Positions 32,818 through 43,095 of a DNA stretch of 64,000 nt are shown here, piece after piece. The stretch's first letter is position 1. Every line of letters starts with the position of its first letter. Under the pieces are notes generated by a model. The model was not told the origin of the DNA and made no database searches. It saw only the letters and a list, made by a program, of their open reading frames with translations. The stretch covers positions 1 through 64,000 of the forward strand of contig JANINQ010000005.1 of NCBI GenBank assembly GCA_024508675.1, in the 5' to 3' direction. Position numbers and translations under genes: made by a program. The stretch comes from Afipia sp. (GTDB taxonomy: Bacteria > Pseudomonadota > Alphaproteobacteria > Rhizobiales > Xanthobacteraceae).

Positions 32818-33939
32818 ATGAGCGACAAGCGACCCGTCGTCGTCTACGGCGTGTCCGGTTATACCGGCCGTCTCGTCTGCGAATATCTGCGCGAATACAA
32901 TGTCCCGTTCATTGCCGCCGGCCGCGACAAGGCCAAGGTTCAGGCCGTCGTCGACAAGATTCCCGGCATCGAGACCGCCGATTACGAAGTCGTCGAGGTC
33001 GAGCACACCGTCGAGGCCCTGACAAAGCTGTTCAAGGGCGCACGCTTCGTCAGCAACATGGTCGGCCCGTTCATCAAATACGGCAGCGAAGTCGTGGAAG
33101 CCTGTCTTGCCGCCGGCTGCCACTACAGCGACACGACCGGTGAACAGGACTGGGTGCTGCACGCACAGAAGACCTGGGGCGACAAGTTCGCGGCGAAGGG
33201 CCTGCTGCTCGCGCCGAACATCGCACAGATGTATACGACCGGCGAAATCGCAGCGAACATCTGCCTCGAAACGCCGGGCCTCGACACGCTCGACATTCTC
33301 GTCTTCTGGAAGGGCTTTCCCACCTACGCCTCGACCCAGACGATCTTCACCATCCTCAAGGCCAACTGGTACTACCTCGAGCAGAACAAGTTCGTGGAAT
33401 GGGACGTCACCGCCCGCGCCGACGTTGTGGTGCCGGGACAGCACGAGACAGCCATCGCCGTACCATGGGGCGGCACTGCGCATCCGGTCTGGTTCAAGAA
33501 CGATCCGCGCGTGCAGAGCTGCCGCGTGCTCGGCGGCGTTCTCGCCCGCCCGGTGATGGAAGGCGTGGTGCAGACGACGCAGATGGTGAAGGAGCAGATC
33601 AAGCCGCTGCCGCCAGACCAGCAGGAAAAGGCGCTGGCCGACATTGCAGCAACGGTGCAGGCCGCGATGCCGCCGCGTGAAAACCCGCGCGTCAACACCT
33701 CGATCGACTCGGTCTATGCGTCAGGCCCGCTGGGACGCGCTCACTGCGTCATTCACGGCAACTGCAACTACAAGCAGACCGGCATGCTGCAGGCCTACGC
33801 CGCCTATTCGCTGCTACAAACCCCTCCGCGCAAGGTCGGCTTCGCATCCGGGTGCCAGGCGTTCGGTCATCGCGAGTTGCTCGGACAACTGCGCAGCTTC
33901 GGGCTGGTGATGAATCCGATCCTCACCATCCACACCTGA
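32818..33939 (+). CDS. Saccharopine dehydrogenase-like / DUF5938 protein
   Basis: 373 residues from ATG 32818, preceded by AGGGAGG. The N-terminus is an NAD(P)-binding Rossmann fold of the saccharopine dehydrogenase NADP-binding type: VVVYGVSGYTGRLVCEYLRE (about 7-26) and FIAAGRDKAKVQAVVDKIPG. A GHYSDTTGEQDW-like segment CHYSDTTGEQDWVLHAQKTW (about 101-120) matches trans-acting enoyl reductase-type relatives. The C-terminal half fits DUF5938 (VFWKGFPTYASTQTIFTILK, IDSVYASGPLGRAHCVIHGN). It most likely reduces or oxidises a substrate made or used by the SDR upstream. A strong bidirectional terminator follows. Confidence 0.85.
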   Translation: MSDKRPVVVYGVSGYTGRLVCEYLREYNVPFIAAGRDKAKVQAVVDKIPGIETADYEVVEVEHTVEALTKLFKGARFVSNMVGPFIKYGSEVVEACLAAGCHYSDTTGEQDWVLHAQKTWGDKFAAKGLLLAPNIAQMYTTGEIAANICLETPGLDTLDILVFWKGFPTYASTQTIFTILKANWYYLEQNKFVEWDVTARADVVVPGQHETAIAVPWGGTAHPVWFKNDPRVQSCRVLGGVLARPVMEGVVQTTQMVKEQIKPLPPDQQEKALADIAATVQAAMPPRENPRVNTSIDSVYASGPLGRAHCVIHGNCNYKQTGMLQAYAAYSLLQTPPRKVGFASGCQAFGHRELLGQLRSFGLVMNPILTIHT

Positions 33940-33961
33940 TCAGCGATCCGACAAAACAAAA

Positions 33962-33984
33962 AAGCGGCGCCCGAGGCGCCGCTT
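33962..33984. terminator. Bidirectional terminator between the DUF5938 gene and rplQ
   Basis: AAGCGGCGCC (33962-33971) pairs with GGCGCCGCTT (33975-33984), a perfect 10-bp stem. It is flanked by a T run rightwards (TTTTAAAC) and, on the minus strand, TTTTTTGTTTTG. It ends the ribosomal superoperon leftwards and the DUF5938 transcript rightwards. Confidence 0.93.
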
Positions 33985-34008
33985 TTAAACTCACTCAGGA
34001 TGTCAGAC

Positions 34009-34428
34009 TTACGCCGCTTCTGAGGACGAAGCTTCCTGCACCGGACCCGAATCCTGGCCTTTGGCATCGACGTCGCGGTCGACGAACTCGATCACGGCCA
34101 TCGGCGCGTTGTCGCCGTAGCGGAAGCCGGCCTTGATGATGCGGGTATAGCCGCCCTGACGGTCCTTGTAGCGGGGCGCCAGAACGTCGAACAGTTTCTT
34201 GACCTGATCGTGGTCGCGCATTTCGCCGATAGCCTGACGGCGCAGGGCGAGACCGCCGCGCTTGCCGAGGGTGACCAGCTTTTCCACGATCGGACGAAGT
34301 TCCTTCGCCTTCGGCAGCGTGGTGACGATCTGCTCGTGCTTGATCAGCGCAGCCGCCATGTTGGCAAACATCGCCTTGCGATGTTCTGCGGTGCGGTTGA
34401 GTTTACGATGAACCTTGCCGTGACGCAT
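34009..34428 (-). CDS. rplQ: 50S ribosomal protein L17
   Basis: 139 residues, [20 protein letters not shown] being the family's hallmark start. L17 sits near the polypeptide exit tunnel. The core ends about residue 118, after which a short Ser/Glu/Asp-rich tail ([16 protein letters not shown]) is added, as in other alphaproteobacteria. It is the last gene of the superoperon, 125 bp after rpoA, and is followed by the bidirectional terminator. Confidence 0.98.
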   Translation of the reverse strand: MRHGKVHRKLNRTAEHRKAMFANMAAALIKHEQIVTTLPKAKELRPIVEKLVTLGKRGGLALRRQAIGEMRDHDQVKKLFDVLAPRYKDRQGGYTRIIKAGFRYGDNAPMAVIEFVDRDVDAKGQDSGPVQEASSSEAA

Positions 34429-34553
34429 GATGATAGTCCTCTATTTCAGTTGCCGCGACGGTTCGTCGGACATGTTGCTCAGGTGGGCTGCCTGCGTTCG
34501 CCCGGTAACGTCAGTGCGAGATCAGGATGGCCCTGCCCTCGCACCTATTTCGC

Positions 34554-35585
34554 TCAGTAGTGATCTTCGAAGCGCTTGGCCAGCTCGTCGATGTTCTCCG
34601 GCGGCCAACCGGGCACTTCCATGCCGAGGTGCAGACCCATCTGGGCCAGCACTTCCTTGATCTCGTTCAGCGACTTGCGGCCGAAGTTCGGGGTGCGGAG
34701 CATTTCCGCTTCCGACTTCTGCACGAGGTCGCCGATATAGACGATGTTGTCGTTCTTCAGGCAGTTTGCCGAACGAACCGACAGTTCGAGTTCGTCCACC
34801 TTCTTGAGGAACGCAGGGTTGAAGGCGAGATCCGGAATGATCTCGGCAGCAACCTCCTTGCGGGGCTCCTCGAAGTTGACGAACACGTTGAGCTGATCCT
34901 GCAGGATGCGCGCCGAGTAAGCGAGCGCATCGTCCGGCGAGATCGCGCCGTTGGTCTCGATGGTCAGCGTGAGCTTGTCGTAGTCGAGGATCTGGCCTTC
35001 GCGGGTGTTCTCAACCTTGTAGGATACCTTGCGCACCGGCGAGAACAGGCTGTCGACCGGGATCAGGCCGATCGGCGCATCTTCCGGGCGGTTGCGCTCG
35101 GCGGCGACGTAGCCCTTGCCGGAGTTCACGGTGAACTCCATGCGGATTTCAGCGCCCTCGTCGAGGGTGCAGATCTGCAGATCGGGGTTCAGCACGACGA
35201 CATCGCCGACGGTCTGAATGTCGCCGGCAGTCACAACGCCGGGGCCGGACTTCTTCACGACCATGCGCTTGGGGCCTTCGCCCTGCATCTTGATCGAGAT
35301 GTCCTTCACGTTCAGCACGATGTCAGTCACGTCCTCGCGCACGCCGGCGATCGAGGAGAACTCGTGCAGCACGCCGTCGATGTGAACCGACTGCACGGCA
35401 GCGCCCTGCAGCGAGGAGAGCAGCACGCGGCGCAGCGCGTTGCCGAGCGTCTGGCCGAAGCCGCGCTCGAGAGGTTCAGCGATGACGGTAGCGAAACGGG
35501 TCGGGTCCGAACCGGGCGTCACGTTGAGCTTGTTCGGACGAATGAGTTCTTGCCAATTTTTCTGGATCGTCACTTGTTCACCCAT
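34554..35585 (-). CDS. rpoA: RNA polymerase alpha subunit
   Basis: 343 residues. The N-terminal assembly domain (about 1-235) contains [20 protein letters not shown], the stretch that binds beta. The C-terminal domain (about 255-330) holds [20 protein letters not shown] and [20 protein letters not shown], which contact UP elements and activators. The N-terminus [20 protein letters not shown] carries a few residues before the usual IQKNW. It lies 119 bp after rpsK and 125 bp before rplQ. Confidence 0.99.
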   Translation of the reverse strand: MGEQVTIQKNWQELIRPNKLNVTPGSDPTRFATVIAEPLERGFGQTLGNALRRVLLSSLQGAAVQSVHIDGVLHEFSSIAGVREDVTDIVLNVKDISIKMQGEGPKRMVVKKSGPGVVTAGDIQTVGDVVVLNPDLQICTLDEGAEIRMEFTVNSGKGYVAAERNRPEDAPIGLIPVDSLFSPVRKVSYKVENTREGQILDYDKLTLTIETNGAISPDDALAYSARILQDQLNVFVNFEEPRKEVAAEIIPDLAFNPAFLKKVDELELSVRSANCLKNDNIVYIGDLVQKSEAEMLRTPNFGRKSLNEIKEVLAQMGLHLGMEVPGWPPENIDELAKRFEDHY

Positions 35586-35704
35586 GCCATCAAAATCACT
35601 GGCGTTGGAGGTTTTGCGGCGCGGGTACCGTTATTAAACAATGGCCGCGTCATCGCATCTCAAAAACAACGCGGGCGCATAACGCCCGCGGCAGTCCAAA
35701 CAAA

Positions 35705-36094
35705 TCAGACGCGCCGGCGCTTGCGCGGACGGCAACCATTGTGCGGGATCGTGGTCACGTCACGGATCGAGGTGACGGTAAAGCCCGCGGCCTGCAAGGC
35801 GCGCAGCGCCGATTCACGGCCCGAACCCGGACCCGCGACTTCGACTTCCAGCGTGCGCATGCCGTGTTCCTGCGCCTTCTTCGACACGTCCTCGGCAGCA
35901 ACCTGAGCCGCATACGGAGTCGACTTGCGCGATCCCTTGAAGCCCATCGTTCCGGCCGACGACCAGGCAATGGTGTTGCCCTGCGCGTCCGTGATGGTGA
36001 TGGTGGTGTTGTTGAACGACGAATTTACGTGCGCGATGCCGGAGGCGATGTTCTTGCGTTCACGGCGACGTACGCGGGTAGCATCTTTAGCCAT
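35705..36094 (-). CDS. rpsK: 30S ribosomal protein S11
   Basis: 129 residues, with the family markers [20 protein letters not shown] (about 19-38) and the C-terminal [21 protein letters not shown]11 lines the mRNA exit and platform of the small subunit. It lies 109 bp after rpsM. Order rpsM-rpsK-rpoA-rplQ is the standard alpha operon without rpsD. Confidence 0.98.
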   Translation of the reverse strand: MAKDATRVRRRERKNIASGIAHVNSSFNNTTITITDAQGNTIAWSSAGTMGFKGSRKSTPYAAQVAAEDVSKKAQEHGMRTLEVEVAGPGSGRESALRALQAAGFTVTSIRDVTTIPHNGCRPRKRRRV

Positions 36095-36203
36095 TTGGTC
36101 TCTTCTCTTCCTTCAAGCGCGTCCGTGATTCCAGACGCTGGGGAATTTCAGGTGATCATCCGGCCGCCATGCGACAGCCGGATCGGTCGGTGAAAAACGG
36201 AAA

Positions 36204-36572
36204 TTACTTCTTCTTGCCGGCGATAGCCTTGGCCGGACCCTTGCGCGTGCGCGCATTGGTGTGGGTGCGCTGACCGCGCACCGGAAGACCGCGGCGATGA
36301 CGCAGGCCACGATAGCAGCCGAGGTCCATCAGGCGCTTGATGTTCATGCCGACTTCACGGCGAAGGTCACCTTCCACGAGGAAGTCGCGGTCGATCATTT
36401 CGCGGATCTGGAGGACTTCGGCGTCGGTCAGTTGCGAGACGCGGCGATCGAGCGGAATCTTGAGCTGCTCAACGATGGTCGCGGCATTCTTCTGGCCGAT
36501 GCCATGAATGTACTGAAGCGCGATCAGCACGCGCTTGTTGGTCGGAATGTTGACGCCTGCAATACGGGCCAC
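36204..36572 (-). CDS. rpsM: 30S ribosomal protein S13
   Basis: 122 residues from [20 protein letters not shown]; the C-terminal [20 protein letters not shown] then [15 protein letters not shown] is the basic extension that reaches between tRNAs on the head of the small subunit. It lies 162 bp after adk. No rpmJ (L36) or infA gene is found in this gap, unlike in enterobacteria and firmicutes. Confidence 0.98.
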   Translation of the reverse strand: MARIAGVNIPTNKRVLIALQYIHGIGQKNAATIVEQLKIPLDRRVSQLTDAEVLQIREMIDRDFLVEGDLRREVGMNIKRLMDLGCYRGLRHRRGLPVRGQRTHTNARTRKGPAKAIAGKKK

Positions 36573-36734
36573 GATCTTCGCTCCTGTCGCCGTCCATCAC
36601 GGACCGGCTTGTCTTGTTTAGGTCTTTTGCGTCGGGCGGGTGTTCACAAACGCGAACACGACGCCCTCCCCATTTTTCTTTCGGGGCCCGGCATCGTCTG
36701 AACTATCCGACTGGATGCGGGCTTATTAATGTAT

Positions 36735-37655
36735 TCAGCGCCGTTTCGTCAACCGTTTGACGGCCTTAGCGCTCTTTTTCGTGGCCTTTTTGGCCACTTT
36801 CCGGGTCTTCGCGGCCCGGGCTCCCGCAGCCCGGCCTTTGGCCTTCGCCGCGGCCTTTTTCCGGCCCTTCACAGCCCCCTTAGCGGCCTTCCCGGCCGGT
36901 TTTGAGGCCTTTTTGGCCTTCCGGGCGGTCGCCTTGGCAGCCTTCCTGGTCACCTTTTTCGCAGCTTTCTTGGCCGCCTTCCTGGTTCCCTTGGCCTTGC
37001 CGGCGGCCTTCTTTGCCGTGGCAGGCTTATGGGTCGCGGCCTTCTTCTCTGCCTTGGAGGCCGAATCGGCCTCCAGAGCGGCCAACACTCGGTTGATCGC
37101 CGCAGTCACCTGCTCGATGGTCATCATGCCATCGACCGTGATGAGCTTGCGCTTTTCCGAATAGTAGTGAACCAGCGGCTCGGTCTGGGCGCGGTAGCTG
37201 GCCAGGCGCTTCGAGAGCACTTCCGGCGTATCGTCCACCCGGACTTCCTCGCCGCGCTCGCGCATCTGCGCAACACGGGTTTCGACGCGATCGAGCAGCG
37301 CGCTTTCGTTCACGCGCAATTCGACGACGGCGTCGAGCTTCAGATGCTTCTTCTTGAGCAGTTCGTCCAGCGCAGCAGCCTGAGGCACGGTGCGCGGAAA
37401 GCCGTCGAGGATGAAGCCCTTCTTCGCGTCCGGCTCCTCGATGCGATCGGCAATGATCCCGACCACAACTTCATCAGGGACCAGCGCGCCGCTGGCCATG
37501 ATGTCCTTCGCCTTGAGGCCGATCGGCGTTCCGGCTGCAACAGCGGCACGCAGCATCTCTCCGGTGGAGAGCTGAACGATACCGTGCTTGTGAACCAGTC
37601 GTTGCGCCTGTGTTCCCTTGCCCGCCCCCGGCGGCCCGAGAAGAATCAACCTCAT
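36735..37655 (-). CDS. adk: Adenylate kinase with long Lys/Ala-rich C-terminal tail
   Basis: 306 residues against about 190-220 for usual Adk. Residues 1-197 are a complete short-LID adenylate kinase: GPPGAGKGT (8-16), STGEMLRAA (30-38), LDGFPRT (83-89), and a short LID near 122-148 without zinc Cys. From about residue 198 to 306 follows a tail made mainly of Lys, Ala, Arg, Thr and Gly ([20 protein letters not shown] and similar), like histone H1 or the HU/H1-type tails of some bacteria. The kinase converts ATP and AMP to two ADP. The tail may bind rRNA or DNA. It overlaps secY by 4 bp. The tail is in frame, with one stop at the end. Confidence 0.95.
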   Translation of the reverse strand: MRLILLGPPGAGKGTQAQRLVHKHGIVQLSTGEMLRAAVAAGTPIGLKAKDIMASGALVPDEVVVGIIADRIEEPDAKKGFILDGFPRTVPQAAALDELLKKKHLKLDAVVELRVNESALLDRVETRVAQMRERGEEVRVDDTPEVLSKRLASYRAQTEPLVHYYSEKRKLITVDGMMTIEQVTAAINRVLAALEADSASKAEKKAATHKPATAKKAAGKAKGTRKAAKKAAKKVTRKAAKATARKAKKASKPAGKAAKGAVKGRKKAAAKAKGRAAGARAAKTRKVAKKATKKSAKAVKRLTKRR

Positions 37656-38983
37656 TTACGGCGGCCCCTCAATTTCGATTTACGAATCAGCCCTTCATAC
37701 TGGTGCGCCAGCAGATAGCCCTGCACCTGAGCGACCGTATCCATGGTCACGCTGACAACGATCAGCAGTGATGTGCCGCCGAGATAGAACGGCACGGACG
37801 CATACGAGATCAGGATTTCAGGCACCAGACAGACGACCGCCAGATAGATCGCGCCGACCACGGTGATGCGTGACAGCACGTAGTCGATGTATTCGGCGGT
37901 GCGCTCACCCGGACGAATGCCGGGGATGAAGCCGCCGTGCTTCTTCAGGTTATCGGCGGTCTCGGTCGGGTTGAACACGATCGCGGTGTAGAAGAACGCG
38001 AAGAACACGATCAGCCCGAGATAGAGAACGAGGAACAGTGGGCGGCCGTGCGCGAGCTGCGTGGTCAGCCACTGGAACCACTCCGGCCCCTTGCCTGCGT
38101 TGAACTGCGCGATGGTGGTCGGCAGCAGCAGCAGCGACGACGCGAAGATCGGTGGAATGACGCCCGACGTATTGAGCTTGAGCGGCAGGTGCGAGGACTG
38201 GCCCTCGAACATCTTGTTGCCGACTTGACGCTTTGGATACTGGATCAGCAGGCGGCGCTGCGCGCGCTCGACGAACACGATCAGCGCGATGACCGCAACG
38301 GCCATGATGATGATCGCGAGAATGAGCACCGTCGACAGCGCGCCCTGGCGGCCGAGTTCGAGAGTGCCCGCGATCGCCGACGGCAGCTCGGCGACGATGC
38401 CGGCCATGATGATCAGCGAGATGCCGTTGCCGATGCCACGCGAGGTGATCTGCTCGCCGAGCCACATCAGGAACATGGTGCCGCCGACCAGCGTGATGGT
38501 GGTCGACATGCGGAAGAACAGGCCCGGATCGGACACGACATTGCCCGCGCCTTCGAGGCCGACGGCGATGCCGTAAGCCTGGAATGTCGCAAGCACGACA
38601 GTCAGGTAGCGAGTATACTGGTTGATGATCTTGCGGCCCGACTCGCCCTCCTTCTTGAGGGCTTCGAGCTGCGGCGACACGGTGGTCAGAAGCTGAAGGA
38701 TGATCGATGCCGAGATGTACGGCATGATGTTCAGCGCGAAGATCGCCATGCGGTTGATGCCGCCGCCGGCGAACATGTTGAACATGCCGAGGATGCCGCC
38801 AGCCTGCGACTTGAAGATCTGGCTCCAGATATTCGGATCGATGCCCGGCAGCGGCACATACGTGCCCAGCCGATAAACAAGCAGCGCACCCAGTGTGAAC
38901 CAGATGCGCTTCTTGAGCTCGTCAGCCTTTGCAAATGCCGAGAAGTTAAGGTTTGCCGCAAGTTGTTCCGCTGCAGAGGCCAT
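37652..38983 (-). CDS. secY: Preprotein translocase subunit SecY
   Basis: 443 residues from ATG 38983 ([20 protein letters not shown]). Ten transmembrane helices are expected. Markers: [20 protein letters not shown] (plug region), [20 protein letters not shown] (helix 2), [20 protein letters not shown], and the cytoplasmic loop [20 protein letters not shown]. SecY is the channel of the Sec translocon. A palindromic repeat separates it from rplO upstream; it overlaps adk by 4 bp downstream. Confidence 0.99.
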   Translation of the reverse strand: MASAAEQLAANLNFSAFAKADELKKRIWFTLGALLVYRLGTYVPLPGIDPNIWSQIFKSQAGGILGMFNMFAGGGINRMAIFALNIMPYISASIILQLLTTVSPQLEALKKEGESGRKIINQYTRYLTVVLATFQAYGIAVGLEGAGNVVSDPGLFFRMSTTITLVGGTMFLMWLGEQITSRGIGNGISLIIMAGIVAELPSAIAGTLELGRQGALSTVLILAIIIMAVAVIALIVFVERAQRRLLIQYPKRQVGNKMFEGQSSHLPLKLNTSGVIPPIFASSLLLLPTTIAQFNAGKGPEWFQWLTTQLAHGRPLFLVLYLGLIVFFAFFYTAIVFNPTETADNLKKHGGFIPGIRPGERTAEYIDYVLSRITVVGAIYLAVVCLVPEILISYASVPFYLGGTSLLIVVSVTMDTVAQVQGYLLAHQYEGLIRKSKLRGRRK

Positions 38984-39006
38984 TTTTAATCCCGGTTCCT
39001 TCAACA

Positions 39007-39102
39007 CATCAGGCCGGGCTCATTCCCGGCCCTCCACACCTGCCCTTTGAGACATCAAAGAAGTAAAGGCGTGGATGCCCGGCACAAGGCCGGGCGTGAC
39101 GG
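39007..39102. repeat. Bradyrhizobium-type palindromic repeat (type 2, copy 2) between rplO and secY
   Basis: Arms ATCAGGCCGGGCTCATTCCC with GGCCCTCCACACC, and GGCGTGGATGCCCGGCACAA with GGCCGGGCGTGACGG, around a CATCAAAG-containing centre. It is a diverged form of the repeat at 12116-12202 and fills the whole gap between the stop of rplO (39107) and the start of secY (38983). Confidence 0.75.
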
Positions 39103-39106
39103 AATT

Positions 39107-39625
39107 TTACGAGGCCTTCCTGTTCGGCTTCTTGGCAGCAGCCTTCTGCGCAGCGGCGTCCTTCGCCGGTGCCAGAATCTTCACCGAACCGCCAGCCTTC
39201 TCGACCGCCGCAATGGCGGACTTGGTGGCGCCGTAAACTTCGACGGTCAGCTTCGACTTGAGTTCGCCGCGGCCCAGGAGGCGCACGCCATCCTTCGAAC
39301 GGCGCAGCACGCCCGATTTCACCAGAGCTTCCGCATTCACGGTCGCGCCTGCGTCGAGCTTCTTCGCATCGATGGCTTCCTGCAGGCGGTCGAGATTGAC
39401 CTCCGTCAGGTCGAGCGCGAAAATGTTATTGAAGCCGCGCTTCGGCAGACGGCGATGCAGCGGCATCTGGCCGCCCTCAAAGCCCTTGATGCGCACGCCC
39501 GAACGCGCGGTCTGGCCCTTGCCACCGCGGCCTGCCTGCTTGCCCTTGCCGGAGCCAATGCCACGGCCAACGCGCATGCGCTTCTTGCGCGAGCCGGCGT
39601 TGTCGGCGATTTCATTGAGCTTCAT
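39107..39625 (-). CDS. rplO: 50S ribosomal protein L15
   Basis: 172 residues; [20 protein letters not shown] and [20 protein letters not shown] (about 20-39) are the conserved Gly/Lys-rich rRNA-binding arm. The C-terminus adds an Ala/Lys stretch ([20 protein letters not shown]) beyond the usual 145-150 residues, reminiscent in composition of the tail on Adk. It lies 11 bp after rpmD. Confidence 0.98.
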   Translation of the reverse strand: MKLNEIADNAGSRKKRMRVGRGIGSGKGKQAGRGGKGQTARSGVRIKGFEGGQMPLHRRLPKRGFNNIFALDLTEVNLDRLQEAIDAKKLDAGATVNAEALVKSGVLRRSKDGVRLLGRGELKSKLTVEVYGATKSAIAAVEKAGGSVKILAPAKDAAAQKAAAKKPNRKAS

Positions 39626-39636
39626 CGCTTGCTTCC

Positions 39637-39834
39637 TTACTTCTCGCCGACGACGCGAACGAGGTGCCTGACCTTGTTGATCATGCCGCGAACCTCAGGC
39701 GAATCCTGCAGCTCGGCGACGCGGCCGATCTTGTTGAGACGCAGACCGATCAGGGTCTCGCGCTGCGAGCTGTGGCGGCGGATCGGGCTGCCGGTCTGCT
39801 CGACCTTGATGGTTTTCGTTGCGGCCTTGGCCAT
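39637..39834 (-). CDS. rpmD: 50S ribosomal protein L30
   Basis: 65 residues; [20 protein letters not shown] and [20 protein letters not shown] match L30, and [13 protein letters not shown] is the standard end. It lies between rplO (11 bp) and a palindromic repeat that separates it from rpsE. Confidence 0.97.
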   Translation of the reverse strand: MAKAATKTIKVEQTGSPIRRHSSQRETLIGLRLNKIGRVAELQDSPEVRGMINKVRHLVRVVGEK

Positions 39835-39865
39835 GGTTTAAACTCCAAAACGTCTTTTCAGACTG

Positions 39866-39911
39866 GCTTGATCTTGTCGGAAAACCGGAAGTCCGCTTTT
39901 CCGGATCATGC
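39866..39911. repeat. Palindromic repeat (type 1, copy B) between rpsE and rpmD
   Basis: GGCTTGATCTTGTCGGAAAA (39865-39884) and GTCCGCTTTTCCGGATCATG (39891-39910) form an inverted repeat around CCGGAA. It is the most diverged of the four type 1 copies in this window. Confidence 0.75.
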
Positions 39912-39916
39912 CCCAA

Positions 39917-40495
39917 TTATTCCGCGACAGCTTCCGCGTCGCCGCCGACGCGGCGGGACTGCAACGTGGAAACCTTGATGTTGCGGCGGTTGGCAACCGA
40001 ACGCGGCGAATCCTGATGCTTCAGCGCGTCGAACGTCGCGCGAACCATGTTGTACGGATTCGACGAGCCGATCGACTTCGCCACCACGTCCTGGATGCCC
40101 AGGGTCTCGAAGACGGCGCGCATCGGGCCGCCCGCGATGATGCCGGTACCGGCAGGAGCGGCGCGCAGGTAAACGCGGCCGGCGCCATGACGGCCAGCAA
40201 TATCGTGATGCAGCGTGCGGCCTTCGCGCAAAGCGACGCGCGTCAGGTTGCGCTTGGCCGACTCGGTCGCCTTGCGGATCGCTTCCGGCACTTCGCGCGC
40301 CTTGCCGTGGCCGAAACCGACCCGGCCCTTCTGATCGCCGATAACGACCAGAGCCGCGAAACCGAAGCGCTTGCCGCCCTTGACGACCTTCGCCACACGA
40401 TTGATGTGGACGAGCTTGTCGACGAACTCGCTGTCGCGCTCTTCCCGATCCCGACCGCCCCGTTCGCGTCCACCGCGTTCGCGTTCAGCTGCCAT
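39917..40495 (-). CDS. rpsE: 30S ribosomal protein S5
   Basis: 192 residues from ATG 40495 ([20 protein letters not shown]); a TTG four codons upstream is less likely. The N-terminal 25 residues are an extra Arg/Glu/Gly segment. The core starts [20 protein letters not shown] and carries [11 protein letters not shown]-like [20 protein letters not shown] and the loop [21 protein letters not shown]5 shapes the mRNA entry tunnel and decoding accuracy. Confidence 0.98.
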   Translation of the reverse strand: MAAERERGGRERGGRDREERDSEFVDKLVHINRVAKVVKGGKRFGFAALVVIGDQKGRVGFGHGKAREVPEAIRKATESAKRNLTRVALREGRTLHHDIAGRHGAGRVYLRAAPAGTGIIAGGPMRAVFETLGIQDVVAKSIGSSNPYNMVRATFDALKHQDSPRSVANRRNIKVSTLQSRRVGGDAEAVAE

Positions 40496-40548
40496 TGTCT
40501 TATCCAATCCTTGAGGGACCTGATGTCCCTGCCCTTGTGTTCAAAAAA

Positions 40549-40911
40549 TCAGAAGCTCAAACCGCTTTCGCGCGCAGCGTCGCCCAGCGCCTTGACGCGG
40601 CCGTGATAGAGATAGCCGCCACGGTCGAACACCACTTCCTTGACGCCGTTCTTCACGGCGCGTTCGGCGAGCAGCTTGCCCACGGCCTTCGCCGCGTCGA
40701 TGTCCGCGCCGGTCTTGCCGGTATCGCGCATGGCCTTCTCCAGCGACGAGGCGGAAGCGAGAGTCTCGCCCTTCACGTCGTCGATGACCTGAGCGTAGAT
40801 GTGCTTCGACGAGCGGAACACCGACAGGCGCGGACGTCCATTCGCGGTCCGGCGCAGCGCGAGACGAACGCGCTGCTTGCGCCGGGCATTCGTGACCTTG
40901 AGTTTCGACAT
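40549..40911 (-). CDS. rplR: 50S ribosomal protein L18
   Basis: 120 residues with [20 protein letters not shown] (about 11-30), [20 protein letters not shown] and [20 protein letters not shown], which are typical of L18, the 5S rRNA binder. It lies 11 bp after rplF and 53 bp before rpsE. Confidence 0.98.
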   Translation of the reverse strand: MSKLKVTNARRKQRVRLALRRTANGRPRLSVFRSSKHIYAQVIDDVKGETLASASSLEKAMRDTGKTGADIDAAKAVGKLLAERAVKNGVKEVVFDRGGYLYHGRVKALGDAARESGLSF

Positions 40912-40922
40912 GACCGGCTCCG

Positions 40923-41456
40923 TTACTTCTTCTTGCCTTCCTTGCGGAAGATGAATTCATCGGCGTAGCGCACGCCCTTGCCCTTGTACGGCTCCGGCGG
41001 ACGATAGCTGCGGATTTCGGCGGCCACCTGGCCGACGCGCTGCGAGTCGTTACCGACGATCACGATCTCGGTCGGCTTCGGCACGGTGATGGCGATGCCT
41101 TCCGGGATCGCATACACCACGTCGTGGCTGTAACCGAGCGCGAGCTGCAGGCTCTTGCCCTGCAGCGCGGCGCGATAACCGACGCCGGTGATTTCCAGCT
41201 TCTTCTCGAAACCCTTGGTAACGCCCTCGACCAGGTTCGCCACCTGCGCGCGCGCGGTGCCGTATAGCGAGCGTGCCCGCTTGGTCTCGAAACGCGGCGC
41301 AACCTTGACCGCGCCGTTCTCGAACTTGACCTCGACGTCGTCGTGCACGACGAACTGAAGCTGACCCTTCGGCCCCTTCATCTTGACGGTCTGGCCCTCG
41401 ACGGCAGCCGTCACGCCGGACGGAACCACGACGGGCTTCTTGCCAACTCGTGACAT
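40923..41456 (-). CDS. rplF: 50S ribosomal protein L6
   Basis: 177 residues. [20 protein letters not shown] is the usual start; [20 protein letters not shown] (about 90-109) and the C-terminal [20 protein letters not shown] are highly conserved. L6 lies at the base of the L7/L12 stalk. It lies 14 bp after rpsH. Confidence 0.98.
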   Translation of the reverse strand: MSRVGKKPVVVPSGVTAAVEGQTVKMKGPKGQLQFVVHDDVEVKFENGAVKVAPRFETKRARSLYGTARAQVANLVEGVTKGFEKKLEITGVGYRAALQGKSLQLALGYSHDVVYAIPEGIAITVPKPTEIVIVGNDSQRVGQVAAEIRSYRPPEPYKGKGVRYADEFIFRKEGKKK

Positions 41457-41470
41457 GCGAAAATCCTTCC

Positions 41471-41869
41471 TCAGAACACCGTGAAGAGAACTTCGCCGCC
41501 CACGTTCGCGTCGCGCGCTTCGTGGTCAGCCATAATTCCCTTCGGCGTCGACAAAACCGAGATGCCCAGGCCGTTGTTGACGCGCGGCAGGTTCTTCACC
41601 GACGCGTAAACCCGGCGGCCAGGCTTCGACACCCGCTCGATCTCGCGGATGACCGGCTCGCCATCGAAATACTTCAGCTCGATCTCAAGCTCGTTGCGGC
41701 CCGAGGCGTGCTCGACGCTGGCGTAACCGCGGATATAACCTTCGGTCTTCAGCACTTCGAGAACGCTGGCGCGCATCTTGGAGCCCGGGGTCGAAACCTT
41801 GGACTTGGAACGCATCTGCGCGTTGCGGATGCGGGTGATGAGATCGCTGATCGGATCGTGCGTTGACAT
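41471..41869 (-). CDS. rpsH: 30S ribosomal protein S8
   Basis: 132 residues; [20 protein letters not shown] at the start and [20 protein letters not shown] near the end are standard. S8 binds helix 21 of 16S rRNA and, in enterobacteria, represses the spc operon by binding its mRNA. It lies 12 bp after rpsN. Confidence 0.98.
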   Translation of the reverse strand: MSTHDPISDLITRIRNAQMRSKSKVSTPGSKMRASVLEVLKTEGYIRGYASVEHASGRNELEIELKYFDGEPVIREIERVSKPGRRVYASVKNLPRVNNGLGISVLSTPKGIMADHEARDANVGGEVLFTVF

Positions 41870-41881
41870 GCTCGCTCCCCC

Positions 41882-42187
41882 TTACCAGCTCGACTTGACG
41901 AGGCCCGGAACCAGGCCCTTGGAACCCAGCTCACGCAGCGCGATACGGCTCAGCTTGTTGAGCCGGTAGACCGAACGCGAACGGCCGGTCAGCTCGCAGC
42001 GGTTGCGGATGCGCGTCGTCGACGAGTTGCGCGGCATCTCGGCCAGCTTCAGGGTGGCGGCGAACCGCTCTTCCATCGGCTTGGTCTTGTCGGCGATGAT
42101 GGCCTTCAGACGCGCGCGCTTCGGCGCGGCGTTCTTGGACATCTTCTTCCGACGGTTGTTCTTCTCGACTGAACTCTTCTTCGCCAT
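41882..42187 (-). CDS. rpsN: 30S ribosomal protein S14 (zinc-free form)
   Basis: 101 residues; [20 protein letters not shown] and [20 protein letters not shown]-like [20 protein letters not shown] (about 50-69) mark S14. The CxxC-x-CxxC zinc ribbon is absent, so this is the long, zinc-independent type. It lies 43 bp after rplE. Confidence 0.98.
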   Translation of the reverse strand: MAKKSSVEKNNRRKKMSKNAAPKRARLKAIIADKTKPMEERFAATLKLAEMPRNSSTTRIRNRCELTGRSRSVYRLNKLSRIALRELGSKGLVPGLVKSSW

Positions 42188-42230
42188 GCGTGGCTCCTAG
42201 GTATCCGCGTTTGAGAGGCTTTTCAGCGTC

Positions 42231-42788
42231 TCACTGCCGGAACGGGAAATTGAAAGCGGTCAACAAGGCGCGCGCCTCGTCATCGGTCTGCGCCGTGGTG
42301 CAAACCGTAATATCCATGCCCATCGGCTCCCCGGCCTTGTCGAAATCGATCTCGGGGAAAATGATGTGTTCCTTGATGCCGAGCGAGTAGTTGCCACGGC
42401 CATCGAAGCTCTTCGGATTCAGGCCGCGGAAGTCGCGCACGCGCGGCAGCGCGACGTTGATGAGACGATCGATGAAATCGTACATCTGCGCCTTGCGCAG
42501 CGTCACCTTGCAGCCGATCGGCTGATTTTCACGCAGCTTGAAGGTCGCGATCGCGATACGCGAATAGGTCACGATAGCCTTCTGGCCGGCGATCAGCGAC
42601 AGGTCGCCCGCCGCGGTCTCGGCCTTCTTGCGGTCGTTGACGGCTTCGCCGACGCCCATGTTGAGCACGACCTTGTCCAGCCGCGGCACCTGCATGACGT
42701 TGGCGTAACCGAACTGCTCGGTCAGCTTGGCCCGAATGCTCTTGTCGTATTCCGCGCGAAGCCGCGGAACGTAAGCGGTCTCAGCCAT
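42231..42788 (-). CDS. rplE: 50S ribosomal protein L5
   Basis: 185 residues from ATG 42788 ([20 protein letters not shown]), overlapping the end of rplX by 8 bp; the longer frame upstream is the rplX antiphase and was excluded. Conserved [35 protein letters not shown] and [20 protein letters not shown] are present. L5 binds 5S rRNA and contacts P-site tRNA. Confidence 0.98.
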   Translation of the reverse strand: MAETAYVPRLRAEYDKSIRAKLTEQFGYANVMQVPRLDKVVLNMGVGEAVNDRKKAETAAGDLSLIAGQKAIVTYSRIAIATFKLRENQPIGCKVTLRKAQMYDFIDRLINVALPRVRDFRGLNPKSFDGRGNYSLGIKEHIIFPEIDFDKAGEPMGMDITVCTTAQTDDEARALLTAFNFPFRQ

Positions 42789-43095
42789 CGATCTCTGCTC
42801 CCGAACGCTTGGCGACACGCACCTTGGTGCCGTCTGCCTGAATCTTGAATCCCACGCGGGTCGGCTTGCCGTCCTTGCCGACAATCGCGATGTTCGACAG
42901 GTGGATCGGGCTCTCCTTGGAGATGATGCCGCCCTCCTGCGCCTGCGTCTGCTTCTGGTGACGCTTCACCATGTTGACGCCGCGCACCAGAGCGCGGTTC
43001 TCGCTCGGACGCACCTCGAACACTTCGCCGGTGCGGCCCTTGTCGCGGCCGTTCAGCACGATGACCTTGTCACCCTTGCGAATCTTGGCGGCCAT
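42781..43095 (-). CDS. rplX: 50S ribosomal protein L24
   Basis: 104 residues from ATG 43095 ([20 protein letters not shown]), sharing one base with the rplN stop (TGATG). KOW motif [19 protein letters not shown] (8-26) and [20 protein letters not shown] are typical. L24 is an assembly initiator near the exit tunnel. It overlaps rplE by 8 bp, which indicates translational coupling. Confidence 0.98.
   Translation of the reverse strand: MAAKIRKGDKVIVLNGRDKGRTGEVFEVRPSENRALVRGVNMVKRHQKQTQAQEGGIISKESPIHLSNIAIVGKDGKPTRVGFKIQADGTKVRVAKRSGAEIDG

Noticed and set aside
34527-35906. 459-residue plus-strand frame across rpoA
   Set aside because: Antisense of rpoA and rpsK; His/Arg/Asp-rich artefact.
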